From Nostoc sp. KVJ20 (lineage in GTDB: Bacteria; Cyanobacteriota; Cyanobacteriia; Cyanobacteriales; Nostocaceae), in contig NZ_KV757658.1 in the NCBI RefSeq assembly GCF_001712795.1, positions 203,007-267,006 of the forward strand: a stretch of DNA of 64,000 nucleotides, given 5' to 3'. Below, piece by piece: positions 8,396 to 16,465 of the stretch (positions are counted from its first letter, which is position 1; each line of letters begins with the position of its first letter). Below the pieces are notes generated by a model. That model was not told the DNA's origin. It saw only the letters and a list, made by a program, of their open reading frames with translations, and made no database searches. The position numbers were made by a program, and so were the translations under genes.

Positions 8396-9328
8396 ATGTG
8401 GCTAAAATATGGTGTAAATGAAGAAGGTATCTTGATATGTATTGAAGATATCAACAGGGGCAAGACTTCACTTAAGTGTCCTTACTGTAATAGCAGTCTA
8501 ACTGCTAAAAAAGGCAAGGTGAAGGAGCATCATTTTGCTCATAATGAAGAAACCTGCCGCCCCATAGCTAACCGAGAATTCCCTACTCTGCCACTCTATG
8601 ACAATTTCAACGTTCAATTATCTGGCAAGGATTTGGCACAGTTAAAACTACTTTGGCAAGAGTACGGAGCCAAAAATTACCCTATTAGTTCCTACTTAAT
8701 TACTTCTGGTTTACTCAAAGCAAGAGTGTTAAGAAAAAGCTTATACTTAACCCCACCTGAGTATGAATTTAGTGATTTGGGTAAAATTCCTGTTGGAGCG
8801 CTAGAGTTTGCGCGGTTCAATGATGTACAGGAGCCACTATTACTTAAAAAACTCCTAAAACTTGAGCTAGCTTTTAAACACGCCGAGTACAAAAACGCCC
8901 CAGATTTAGCATATCGATTTACTGATTTGAAGCTGTATCGCGCTCAACTTCAACGTATTCTATCTTCTAGTCTGTATTTTTTAGAGATTGAAACTAATGT
9001 TGGAATTATCTACAAAATAGGAGTAACCACTAGATCCGTTTTCAAGCGAGTAGCAGAAGTAAAAATTAATTTGCTTGCTCATTATTCGAGTGCTGCTATT
9101 AAAGTATTAGGAACTTGGGAACACAGGGGAAATATTGAATTATATTTCAAACACCGTTATCAAATCTTTAATCATCCCATAGGGAGTTTAACTGAGTACT
9201 ATAAATTTAATGCTGAGGATACCGAAATGGTACTGCGTGACCTACAACAAATGCAACCTAAAATACTATCTCAAGATGAAATAGATATTTTTGAGGAGAA
9301 TTATAGCTGGGAGCAAATTGCTGTGTAG
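8396..9328 (+). CDS. CoiA-like zinc-finger plus GIY-YIG-like nuclease family protein
   Basis: 310 residues from the ATG at 8396; a GTG two codons upstream is the alternative. The N-terminus carries CPYCNSSLTAKKGKVKEHHF and the following AH, similar to the zinc-binding start of CoiA-type competence nuclease proteins. The C-terminal third (LYFLEIETNVGIIYKIGVTT, VFKRVAEVKIN, WEHRGNIELYFKHRY) resembles the GIY-YIG/T5orf172 fold, with the tyrosine pair degenerate and the R and E positions plausible. The protein probably binds or cleaves nucleic acid; its role is unknown. Isolated gene with no operon partner. The CoiA resemblance is by motif only. Confidence 0.6.
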   Translation: MWLKYGVNEEGILICIEDINRGKTSLKCPYCNSSLTAKKGKVKEHHFAHNEETCRPIANREFPTLPLYDNFNVQLSGKDLAQLKLLWQEYGAKNYPISSYLITSGLLKARVLRKSLYLTPPEYEFSDLGKIPVGALEFARFNDVQEPLLLKKLLKLELAFKHAEYKNAPDLAYRFTDLKLYRAQLQRILSSSLYFLEIETNVGIIYKIGVTTRSVFKRVAEVKINLLAHYSSAAIKVLGTWEHRGNIELYFKHRYQIFNHPIGSLTEYYKFNAEDTEMVLRDLQQMQPKILSQDEIDIFEENYSWEQIAV

Positions 9329-9454
9329 TATTCTCATAATCCCGTAGCAAAATCTAATTAATTACCAAATAAAAATAATTATTTTATTGCTATACCTCTA
9401 AATACTCTACCACTGATGATAAGGCGACTGCTAACTCTTGATACAGCAGTATTT

Positions 9455-9502
9455 ACCGAGGAGCGATGGCGTAACCGCAAGAGCGTAGCTGATCGCAGTG
9501 GT
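9455..9502. repeat. Nostoc-type interspersed repeat
   Basis: GAGGAGCGATGGCGTAACCG and AAGAGCGTAGCTGATCGC are a diverged copy of the GC-rich interspersed family between two AT-rich flanks. Confidence 0.45.
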
Positions 9503-9536
9503 TAAGTGCATTACTTGAGACTATGCACTCAACGAT

Positions 9537-9737
9537 TTAAGAAGCTAGCAAACCCGACATCTCCAATACTCGCTGTGACCAAGTAGACGCAAGAGATGCA
9601 ATATCTGTAATTTCCATTGATTTGTCCCAAACATTAATCCAGTTTTGTAATAAGTCTTGGAGTTGATTTAATTCAACATTATTTATTTCACTTTTTTGTT
9701 GTATTAAAGACACGTACAACAAACTTTCTGACAACAA
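9537..9737 (-). CDS. Doubtful small protein, 66 residues, abutting a truncated AraC gene
   Basis: Reads LLYVSLIQQKSEINNVELNQ, then LLQNWINVWDKSMEITD. The composition is protein-like rather than a shadow, as nothing codes on the other strand here. Its start codon overlaps the first codon left of the truncated AraC gene, so it may be the tail of whatever replaced the missing AraC half. No family recognised and no ribosome-binding site seen. Confidence 0.3.
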   Translation of the reverse strand: MLSESLLYVSLIQQKSEINNVELNQLQDLLQNWINVWDKSMEITDIASLASTWSQRVLEMSGLLAS

Positions 9738-10213
9738 TGATTGATTGTGCTATCAGGCTGACACGGCTTTTGGACACACCGCAGGATATTCCATTCCTAG
9801 CACCAATGATCGTCCGCGAAATCTACTACCGTTTGCTAATTGGTGAACAAGGTGAAGCAGTTCGCCAAATTGCCACATCGGGCAGCAATATGCAGCGCAT
9901 TGCTGAAGTGATAAAACTTATCAAGGCTGATTTTACAAAGCCACTGCGGGTTGAGGATCTAGCTCTTCAAGCCAATATGTCTCCTTCCTCGTTCCATCGC
10001 CATTTCAAAGAAGTCACCTCCATGAGTCCGCTGCAATATCAAAAGCAATTAAGACTATTGAAAGCGCGTCACCTGATGCTTGCCGAGAATGCCGATGCGA
10101 CCCATACTGCCTATCAGGTGGGGTATGAAAGTCCTTCACAGTTTAGTCGCGAATATTCTCGGATGTTTGGTGCGCCTCCTATGAAGGACATTGAACGATT
10201 ACGAATAGCTTGA
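9737..10213 (+). pseudogene. AraC-family regulator lacking its N-terminal half
   Basis: 158 codons equivalent to about residues 149-306 of the complete AraC regulator encoded at 37668-38588 on the other strand. Shared segments include LLIGEQGEAVRQIATSGSNM, TSMSPLQYQKQLRLL and AYQVGYESPSQFSREYSR. Both HTH motifs are present but the AraC_N sensor domain is gone. The break is near 9737. It could still make a DNA-binding domain, but the absence of a proper start region makes decay more likely. Confidence 0.75.
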
Positions 10214-10549
10214 GCAAAGACTGTGAGTTCGCTACAGCTAACTGCAAACATCCAAGGTACATATAGCGTTATATATTTCTGTTAGAGTACTTTTTTAGTA
10301 AAAAAGTAATTTTTCTATTTTTTTTACTCATATATACAAACGTGCTTGCATTATCAATAGGCAGTATGTAACTTGGCTATTGTGCAGTTTATTAGGACAT
10401 GAACTGAAATTGAGTTGTATTTGAGTTGAGCTATACCTGTACTAAACTGACATGATTTGTAAATTATTTTTTAATCTACAAACAGTTTTGCAAGGTGCTA
10501 GTTTAATTCGCTTTCAATTGATGTTGTCTTTCAGTTGGAATAGAGTTTG
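10214..10549. other. AT-rich intergenic region with a hairpin, head of the transfer-like gene array
   Basis: No gene seen. ACTTTTTT-AGT-AAAAAAGT at 10289-10307 is a perfect 8-bp inverted repeat, followed by TTTTTCTATTTTTTTT; it may terminate the AraC remnant transcript. The rest is the leader of the array that starts at 10550. Confidence 0.5.
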
Positions 10550-10948
10550 ATGATATGTGAGAACGTTATCTACACCCAAAAAACACTTGCCGAAAGATAC
10601 GGGATTTCCATTGCCGCTTTACAACGGTGGTATCCCTATGCCGGTATAGTCAAACCCCGAAAGCGGGGAGGATATTTTGATGCAACAACAGTCGAGATTG
10701 CGGATGTTTTCTACGTTGCTATCAAGATTCGGCGGTTGACTTGTGAGGAATATTTACAGCAGGTGATTCCTGCTGGTGGCTTAGATGCTTATTTGCAAAA
10801 AGTTAATGACGTAAGCCTTTATGACTTTTTGACTAAGCATATATCTGATGAAGAAAAAAATAACCCGATTGTGCAAGCAGTAATTAGGAGAATTGAGCGA
10901 AATGAAGCATATCAACAAAGTGGCAGAGACTTTGCAGGTGTCGCCTGA
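10550..10948 (+). CDS. Small HTH protein, first gene of the array
   Basis: 132 residues from the ATG at 10550 (a TTG precedes it). The N-terminal stretch TQKTLAERYGISIAALQRWY looks like a MerR/excisionase-type winged HTH, followed by a wing-like KPRKRGGYFDATT. The rest is helical and charged. It heads a run of plus-strand genes with overlapping or short spacings and overlaps the next gene by 47 bp, implying translational coupling. It could be an autoregulator of the module. Function unproven. Confidence 0.7.
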   Translation: MICENVIYTQKTLAERYGISIAALQRWYPYAGIVKPRKRGGYFDATTVEIADVFYVAIKIRRLTCEEYLQQVIPAGGLDAYLQKVNDVSLYDFLTKHISDEEKNNPIVQAVIRRIERNEAYQQSGRDFAGVA

Positions 10949-11522
10949 TGTAGTACGTACCTGCTGTCGGTTGTTAGATTTAGCTTTGCAGTCAAATGAT
11001 ACACTTGACGAAACTGTTGAACAGCAATTAGTTCAACTTAAAGAGACAGCCTCTCGTGAAGGTATGTCCCTTGAAGAAGCCGCCCAGCATTTGATTGCAA
11101 TGCGCGATCGCAAATCAGAAGTAGGCGAGCATAAGTTCGACAAGCGCGAGTACATCAAACAGCGATTTGGCGTAGACCCAGAACAAGCTTTACCGGACAG
11201 CTTTGTAGGAATACTTTACCGAGATGCAGATAGGGGTATTCAGTTAGGAGAATTACGCCATAAAGTGGTGCTTGAATCTTCCACACTTGCTCTAGAAGAA
11301 TTTGTTTTTCATGGCAGCAGTTTACTTGGTGAAGGTAATACTTCCGTTCCGCCTGGTTACGATGAAGCGCAAGAGCGAATTAACTCGCGCATTGATAACG
11401 ATTTTTTTGGCAAAGTGAACTGGGGGGAAGAGACTCATCCTGTGTTAGTCGGTACATCGACACCGCAGCTGAGACAGTTGAAGTCCTCGCAGCCGAAAAC
11501 CGGGCAATCTCCGAAGAAATAG
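10902..11522 (+). CDS. Hypothetical protein of the array, possibly frameshifted at its end
   Basis: 206 residues from the ATG at 10902, which follows AGGAG by 11 nt; a TTG at 10893 is too close to it. The N-terminus (INKVAETLQVSPDVVRTCCR) is helical and HTH-like, and the middle has KREYIKQRFGVDPEQALPDS. The final 20 residues (TSTPQLRQLKSSQPKTGQS) are low-complexity, whereas the -1 frame from 11453 reads YIDTAAETVEVLAAENRAI and flows without a stop into the next gene. The real protein may be the fusion of both. Confidence 0.6.
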   Translation: MKHINKVAETLQVSPDVVRTCCRLLDLALQSNDTLDETVEQQLVQLKETASREGMSLEEAAQHLIAMRDRKSEVGEHKFDKREYIKQRFGVDPEQALPDSFVGILYRDADRGIQLGELRHKVVLESSTLALEEFVFHGSSLLGEGNTSVPPGYDEAQERINSRIDNDFFGKVNWGEETHPVLVGTSTPQLRQLKSSQPKTGQSPKK

Positions 11523-11530
11523 TAGCTCAA

Positions 11531-11791
11531 ATGCTACCCATCTGCTATCAAATACGGGATGAGAGTTTACTCAACTTGAGAAAGACATCTACCCAGGCAG
11601 TTGGTATAAATTTACTTTCGTTAGTAGCTGGTACTGTGATTGGGACGTGGGTAGCAGTTCCCCCAACTCAAGAGAGACAGGAAATTCCAAGTCTTCAACC
11701 AATTTTGATTGGTGTGGGTATAGGCGAATTAGTTGGTTTAATTTTGGCACTAGTAATAATTTGGTTTACTAGGGACGAGCAAAAAACCTAA
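11531..11791 (+). CDS. Small two-helix membrane protein, or the C-terminal part of the preceding gene
   Basis: 86 residues with two hydrophobic segments (about 24-42 and 57-79) separated by a short polar loop, and a charged tail. The frame is open back to 11399 and reads protein-like from about 11453, with no good ribosome-binding site at the ATG at 11531. It may therefore be the membrane anchor of a single protein of about 300 residues begun at 10902 and broken by one base. Confidence 0.5.
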   Translation: MLPICYQIRDESLLNLRKTSTQAVGINLLSLVAGTVIGTWVAVPPTQERQEIPSLQPILIGVGIGELVGLILALVIIWFTRDEQKT

Positions 11792-11851
11792 TTAACCTTT
11801 CAAAATCAACGGAATTACTCATTTTAGTCGCATTATTGCCAGGGAGCAGGT

Positions 11852-12070
11852 ATGAGTGCAGCATTTGACTTTTTAGTTAACACAGCAGGCGGTTTGTTGA
11901 TGAACCTGGGTGTTTCCGGGATGGTAGGACAATTATTGGGAGTGGGGGCAACCCTTGCCTTGCATCCTCTGTTGCTACTAACCGGGATAGTTGTAGGTGG
12001 TGCGGGAATTGCGATTGCACGAGAGTTAAACAAGCGCCCTCAATTGCAGTTGGTTGTTGATAATACATGA
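11852..12070 (+). CDS. Small membrane protein, 72 residues
   Basis: Glycine-rich and hydrophobic: residues 10-30 and 33-54 form two probable transmembrane helices (GGLLMNLGVSGMVGQLLG; HPLLLLTGIVVGGAGIAIA), followed by a short basic tail. No homologous family recognised. It lies between two membrane-protein genes in the same direction and is probably an envelope component of the module. Confidence 0.6.
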   Translation: MSAAFDFLVNTAGGLLMNLGVSGMVGQLLGVGATLALHPLLLLTGIVVGGAGIAIARELNKRPQLQLVVDNT

Positions 12071-12077
12071 GGGGTAG

Positions 12078-12923
12078 ATGATGTTTACTCCTACACCTGT
12101 GCGAAATAAACAGCCAAGTCGCAGAAAGAAAAAGGTAAATGTTACCCTGTGGACGGTTTGTTCAACTGTTAGTGCGCTGTCTGTTATAGGGGCGGTTGCA
12201 TTGATGGTTGGATGGAAGCAACAGGTTCCAGGTAATCAAATATCGGAGGTACAACAGGTAAAGGCGCAAGTTTCCCAAATTCGGGAAGTGTACTTAGAAA
12301 AGCTTTCTCGTACTGACTACAATATAGACCATCTTTCCAGTTACTCCTCAGTCGAGGGTGCGCCTACTCTTACAGGCTGGCGACAGTTGGCGGCGGCATT
12401 GTGGGGACAGCAATTGCGGGGTGAAATATCCAGAATGCAGGCTAATGAGAAATCTGGATTTTACCGCCTTCACTATATGCCGGCACTGGAGATAGTTAAA
12501 TTCAACTCGCTGGATGTTTTACTAGAAGCGGCTTCTGGTAATAATACTTTTTACTGGGGGTATCGCAAAACCGATGGTACGAAAGTTGAGGAGAAGATAC
12601 CAACTGGAGCGGCTGCTGTTTTGATTTTGGGGAAATTAGAGGCGATTGATTACGCTCAAAACTTGGAATCTCAACCATCAGTTGATCTGAATCAAATGCT
12701 AATTCAGATTAAGAATGCTCAAGAACCATATTCTCTTGCACAGGCGCAGCTGTTACGAGCGCGGGGGTATTTAGATCCAGTAGAGCAGATGGCACAGGTG
12801 GCAGACATCCGCGAGAGAATACACCAACGGGAGGAGCAAAGGCGGATGTATATCCAACAAATGAAGAAGCAATTACCTCAGCCAGTTCCTAATAAACAGC
12901 CTGTTAATAAATCGAGGGGATGA
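12078..12923 (+). CDS. Membrane-anchored protein with a large extracytoplasmic or cytosolic domain
   Basis: 281 residues with two adjacent ATGs at 12078 and 12081; GAGGGG upstream fits the second better. The basic N-terminus (KQPSRRKKKVN) precedes a transmembrane helix at about 27-46 (TVSALSVIGAVALMVGW), followed by a coiled-coil-prone stretch (ISEVQQVKAQVSQIREVYLE), a domain with WRQLAAALWGQQLRGEI, and a charged C-terminal helix (RERIHQREEQRRMY). This is the architecture of a bitopic secretion or conjugation component, but no family is recognised. Confidence 0.6.
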   Translation: MMFTPTPVRNKQPSRRKKKVNVTLWTVCSTVSALSVIGAVALMVGWKQQVPGNQISEVQQVKAQVSQIREVYLEKLSRTDYNIDHLSSYSSVEGAPTLTGWRQLAAALWGQQLRGEISRMQANEKSGFYRLHYMPALEIVKFNSLDVLLEAASGNNTFYWGYRKTDGTKVEEKIPTGAAAVLILGKLEAIDYAQNLESQPSVDLNQMLIQIKNAQEPYSLAQAQLLRARGYLDPVEQMAQVADIRERIHQREEQRRMYIQQMKKQLPQPVPNKQPVNKSRG

Positions 12924-12927
12924 TGTC

Positions 12928-13497
12928 ATGTATGTCAAGTTTGCTGCTGCGATAATTTGCATAGCTTTGTGTTCGCTCAACGTTGTAGCGGCAGTCAAAC
13001 GTACCCCTATTCGTACTACCCTGGAAGGTTCAACTCGCACGACAGTTGAGATGATGCCATCTCCTAATTCAGGAGTGCATTGGATGAGTGCAGTTATATT
13101 TCTGGCTGGATTTGCTTGTTTTTTGGGCTGGGGAATTTCTGACTATAACAATGCAATTGAAGAAAGAGATGAACTGTCTGATAACTTGGCTAATCCCAGC
13201 AATCAACAACTTCATGTTGGTGCTTCTGATATTGATATTCAGCCTTCTTTAGTGCCCCCGGTGTCACCTTCTCCTGGGATGAGATTAAATAACGAATTTT
13301 CTGCCAAGAATGTAGTCCAATTTTCTCCTCGTTCTAGTGTTTCTGGGTTAGGGCGAGTACATAGTAGTCAGTTTGTTGAAGATGGAGTGCAAAATCAACC
13401 TGGAATGTTATCTCCAGAAGAGTTTTACGCCCAACTTCAGGATGAAGATTTTTGGGAAGATACTAACTCCCAGGTAAATGATAAACCCGCCAGCTAG
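12928..13497 (+). CDS. Hypothetical membrane protein, array member
   Basis: 189 residues; ATG 7 nt after GAGGGGA and 4 bp after the previous stop. The N-terminal helix (about 5-22, possibly a signal sequence) and a second helix at about 53-70 (AVIFLAGFACFLGWGI) are followed by a Pro/Ser-rich acidic tail ending EEFYAQLQDEDFWED. The tight spacing to its neighbours indicates one operon. Confidence 0.6.
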   Translation: MYVKFAAAIICIALCSLNVVAAVKRTPIRTTLEGSTRTTVEMMPSPNSGVHWMSAVIFLAGFACFLGWGISDYNNAIEERDELSDNLANPSNQQLHVGASDIDIQPSLVPPVSPSPGMRLNNEFSAKNVVQFSPRSSVSGLGRVHSSQFVEDGVQNQPGMLSPEEFYAQLQDEDFWEDTNSQVNDKPAS

Positions 13498-13519
13498 TTA
13501 CTTAATTTGAGGTCATATT

Positions 13520-14011
13520 ATGAGTAGAAATCAGCGCCGCAACTTTGATGTTGATTATTCTGAAGGTGGAGCAATTGTGCCTGCAAACCGCTTACAAAAT
13601 ATGTTGCAGCAGGTACAGCAACAAGGAGGAATAGTAAATCAGCAACCTAACGTTTCTCCCATGACTACTTATGAGACTCAGCCAGTAGAAGTTAGGTATA
13701 TCAATGCACCTACTTCCTATAAGCCGAGGGTTCCTCAAATAGAGATTCCCTACATCGAGACTTGGAAAGCACATCGGCTGCATCCGCAAAACCCCTGGAG
13801 GTTTGGCTGGTATCCAGTATATTTTTTATCTGATGTAATTAAATCTCCTGTGGGTGTGGCTGGTGTAGGAGTGTGGTTGTTAATAATGCTGTTGAATTTT
13901 TTCCTAAATGGCAGTTATACCGGGCCGGGGTATGCGTCTGGGAAGAAGATTGAAGTTGTACCCAAGGAAGTTCCTTCTTTTGCCCTGCCTGTGGTTAAGC
14001 AGTTGGAATAA
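13520..14011 (+). CDS. Hypothetical protein with one transmembrane helix, array member
   Basis: 163 residues; GAGGT 8 nt before the ATG. The N-terminal 60 residues are polar and Gln-rich (LQNMLQQVQQQGG), then an aromatic segment (WKAHRLHPQNPWRFGWYPVY), then a transmembrane helix at about 112-131 (VGVAGVGVWLLIMLLNFFL). The stop overlaps the next ATG, so translation is probably coupled. No known family. Confidence 0.6.
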   Translation: MSRNQRRNFDVDYSEGGAIVPANRLQNMLQQVQQQGGIVNQQPNVSPMTTYETQPVEVRYINAPTSYKPRVPQIEIPYIETWKAHRLHPQNPWRFGWYPVYFLSDVIKSPVGVAGVGVWLLIMLLNFFLNGSYTGPGYASGKKIEVVPKEVPSFALPVVKQLE

Positions 14012-14352
14012 TGTGGGTAAAAGCAATTTTTTGGTTCGTACTGCTGGTATGGATTGCAGATATCTTGCAACCGGGATATTTGCAGTTTTATAACTGGCGT
14101 AATGCTGTGGCGTTGGTACAAAAGCTTCAGTTTTCATCGTCGGCTGTTGTCCCAACTGCCGCACCTGGCGTGAATATGTCTTCTACTCCTGTTTCTACAC
14201 GTTACTCCCCGCAAGTAAGGGAACATGCAACATCCGGGGATGGCCTAAATTCTCCTGATTGCCGTGTGGCTAGGAATGATTTTGAGGAAGTATTGAGTAC
14301 TGCAAAGATTGGTTGTTGGCAGGTTTCTCCTGCTAATGCAAAAAGGCGTTGA
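14011..14352 (+). CDS. Small single-helix membrane protein, array member
   Basis: 113 residues overlapping the upstream stop by one base. It has an N-terminal hydrophobic helix (VKAIFWFVLLVWIADIL), a Ser/Thr/Pro linker and a C-terminal segment with two cysteines (SPDCRVARNDFEEV, TAKIGCWQV). The cysteines could form a disulfide if that part is outside the membrane. No family recognised. Confidence 0.55.
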   Translation: MWVKAIFWFVLLVWIADILQPGYLQFYNWRNAVALVQKLQFSSSAVVPTAAPGVNMSSTPVSTRYSPQVREHATSGDGLNSPDCRVARNDFEEVLSTAKIGCWQVSPANAKRR

Positions 14353-14356
14353 GGCA

Positions 14357-15007
14357 ATGCGAATAATCTTTGAAACTGACGGTGGCAAGGAGGTTAGGAA
14401 TTCAACTGTAACTAGTTTGGATGAGACAGCTGATACTAGTTCGAGTGCAAATTGGAGATATGCGATCGCAACCTCAGTTGTAATTGCAGCTATGGTCATT
14501 CCCCAGGTTTCTGGATGGATTGAATCTCAACTGTTAGTCAAATCTCTCCAAAGTCTAATACTACCTAAAACTATTCGTAGTAATCAGGTTTTAAATAACG
14601 GTCGAATTGCCTTTCCTACTGCGCCTGGTACTCCTGTAACTAGTGAATTTGGTTGGCGGACACACCCCATTACAGGCGATCGCAAGTTTCACGCGGGGAT
14701 TGATTTTGGTGCAGTAAAGGGTACACCAATTTATGCGGTTGATGCTGGTCGAGTGGTTTTTGCAGGCGACAAGGGTGGTTATGGCAAAGCAGTTGTTATT
14801 CAGCATCAGGGAAGTTTATCTACTCTGTACGGTCATGCCAGTCAGCTGTATGTACAGCAAGGACAACAAGTTGTCCGTGGGCAGATGATTGCAGCAGTAG
14901 GTAGTACGGGCTTTTCCACGGGGCCGCATTTGCATTTTGAAGTTCACGTTAATGGTGTAACACAGAACCCCCGTCCTTATTTACGCGAATATTTAGCAAC
15001 CCGTTGA
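14357..15007 (+). CDS. M23-family peptidoglycan DD-metalloendopeptidase
   Basis: 216 residues from the ATG at 14357 (ATG at 14336 is an alternative overlapping the upstream gene). An N-terminal anchor helix (YAIATSVVIAAMVIPQVSGW) precedes a LysM-free M23 domain. Zinc ligands and catalytic residues are present: H112 and D116 (HAGIDFGA) and the HLHFEV motif with H191 and H193. Upstream RTHPITGDRK is also typical. M23 enzymes cut peptide cross-links in murein. Next to an FtsK-type ATPase and a muramidase, its probable job is to open the wall for a transfer channel. Confidence 0.9.
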   Translation: MRIIFETDGGKEVRNSTVTSLDETADTSSSANWRYAIATSVVIAAMVIPQVSGWIESQLLVKSLQSLILPKTIRSNQVLNNGRIAFPTAPGTPVTSEFGWRTHPITGDRKFHAGIDFGAVKGTPIYAVDAGRVVFAGDKGGYGKAVVIQHQGSLSTLYGHASQLYVQQGQQVVRGQMIAAVGSTGFSTGPHLHFEVHVNGVTQNPRPYLREYLATR

Positions 15008-15063
15008 AAGTTATGAGTCGTGATACCTAAAATCCTGAATAAATCCGGTGCATATAAGCATAT

Positions 15064-15086
15064 AGCCAAATAAATTTGGCTTTCTT
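15064..15086 (+). terminator. Possible terminator, or left-end hairpin of the TnpB element
   Basis: AGCCAAA-TAAA-TTTGGCT is a perfect 7-bp stem followed by TTCTT. It lies between the M23 gene and tnpB, so it could stop the upstream operon or be the left-end structure of the IS605-type element. Confidence 0.45.
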
Positions 15087-15115
15087 AAATCAGTCGAGAT
15101 AAATCAGGTTGAGCC

Positions 15116-16342
15116 ATGATAATCTATGAGTTAAAAGTCAAAGGAAAAGACAAGCAGTATCGTGCTATTGACGAAGCCATTCGCACCAGTCAATTCATCC
15201 AAAACAAATGTTTACGTTACTGGATGGATAATAAAAATGTAGGCAAGTATGACCTCAGCAAATACTGTGCGATACTAGCTGCTGAATTTCCCTTTGCTGA
15301 TCAATTAAATTCAATGGCTCGGCAGTCGGCGGCGGAACGTTCTTGGAGCGCAATTAGTCGATTTTACAATAACTGCAAGAAAAAGATTAATGGTAAAAAG
15401 GGTTTCCCAAAGTTTAAGAAAAATTGCCGCTCAGTGGAGTACAAAACCTCTGGCTGGAAGCTTTCTAAAACTCGTAAAGCCATTAGTTTTTCAGATAAGA
15501 AAGGCATAGGAACACTCAATTTGAAGGGAACCTATGATCTTAATTACTACGACATTAAACAAATTAAGCGTGTCCGTTTAGTACGTCGCGCTGACGGTTA
15601 CTACGCTCAGTTCGTACTTGATGTTGATGTTAAGGTTAAAACGCAGCCAACAAATCAAGTAGTTGGTATCGACTTAGGATTAAAGTATTTCATTGCTGAT
15701 AGTAGAGGTAATGTAGAACCCTCGCCCCAGTTTTACCGCAAGTCGGAAAAGCAGTTAAATCGAGCTAATCGCAAAAAATCTAAGAAATTCAATCAAGCTA
15801 AAAATAAAGCCAAGCTTCGTCAGTCTAATAATTACTACAAAGCTAGAAATAGATATGCGCGTAAGCATTTAAGAGTAAGTAGGCAGCGAAAAGAGTATTG
15901 CAAGAGATTGGCGTACTCCGTCATCCAATCTAATGATTTGGTAGCCTATGAAGATTTAAATGTGAAAGGCTTGGTCAAGAACCGACATCTAGCTAAATCA
16001 ATCAGTGATGCTGGTTGGTCAACTTTTCGCAGTTGGGTGGAGTATTTTGGTCATAAATATGGGAAGGTAACGGTTGCTGTCCCTCCTAACAACACAAGCC
16101 AAAATTGCTCTAACTGCGGCAAGAAAGTGAATAAATCTCTATCTACTAGAACCCATATTTGCACACATTGCGGATATGTAGAAGACAGAGATGTCAATGC
16201 CAGTATAAATATCCTGAATCTAGGATTAAGTACCGTGGGGCACACGGGAAATTACGCTTGGGGAGATTTGCCCTCTTGGGGAATTGGTGTAAACCAATTG
16301 TCTAACGGCGAGTCACTGAACCAAGAATCCCTTTCTCTTTAG
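15116..16342 (+). CDS. tnpB: TnpB RNA-guided nuclease of a solo IS200/IS605-type element
   Basis: 408 residues. The split RuvC triad is intact: D186 (GIDLGLKYF), E279 (YEDLNVKG) and D359 (DRDVNAS). The zinc ribbon has CSNCGKK and CTHCGY. The N-terminus MIIYELKVKGKDKQYRAIDE is typical of cyanobacterial OrfB proteins. No TnpA (Y1 transposase) gene is adjacent, so it depends on a helper in trans. TnpB uses an RNA from the element's right end to cut DNA and promote element retention. The element lies between the M23 peptidase and muramidase genes and splits what would otherwise be one operon. Confidence 0.93.
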   Translation: MIIYELKVKGKDKQYRAIDEAIRTSQFIQNKCLRYWMDNKNVGKYDLSKYCAILAAEFPFADQLNSMARQSAAERSWSAISRFYNNCKKKINGKKGFPKFKKNCRSVEYKTSGWKLSKTRKAISFSDKKGIGTLNLKGTYDLNYYDIKQIKRVRLVRRADGYYAQFVLDVDVKVKTQPTNQVVGIDLGLKYFIADSRGNVEPSPQFYRKSEKQLNRANRKKSKKFNQAKNKAKLRQSNNYYKARNRYARKHLRVSRQRKEYCKRLAYSVIQSNDLVAYEDLNVKGLVKNRHLAKSISDAGWSTFRSWVEYFGHKYGKVTVAVPPNNTSQNCSNCGKKVNKSLSTRTHICTHCGYVEDRDVNASINILNLGLSTVGHTGNYAWGDLPSWGIGVNQLSNGESLNQESLSL

Positions 16343-16357
16343 AGCAGGGAGTGTCAA
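16225..16357 (+). ncRNA. Probable right end and omega-RNA scaffold of the TnpB element
   Basis: The end of tnpB and the following bases hold paired segments typical of IS605 right ends: GTGGGGCACACGGG, GGGAGATTTGCCCTC and the terminal hairpin CCCTTTCTCTTTAGAGCAGGG-like structure at 16329-16349, then GTGTCAA. In known systems the omega RNA overlaps the tnpB 3' end and runs into the flanking DNA as guide. The exact ends are not determined. Confidence 0.5.
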
Positions 16358-16465
16358 GGAGTAGCTTCACTGCCGTGTCAGTTGCCATCATGTTATATGC
16401 ATAGTTTTGGTAAGACAATTGATAGTTGGAAATTTGGGTTTATTGTTGATAGTTTAGTTGAGTTA

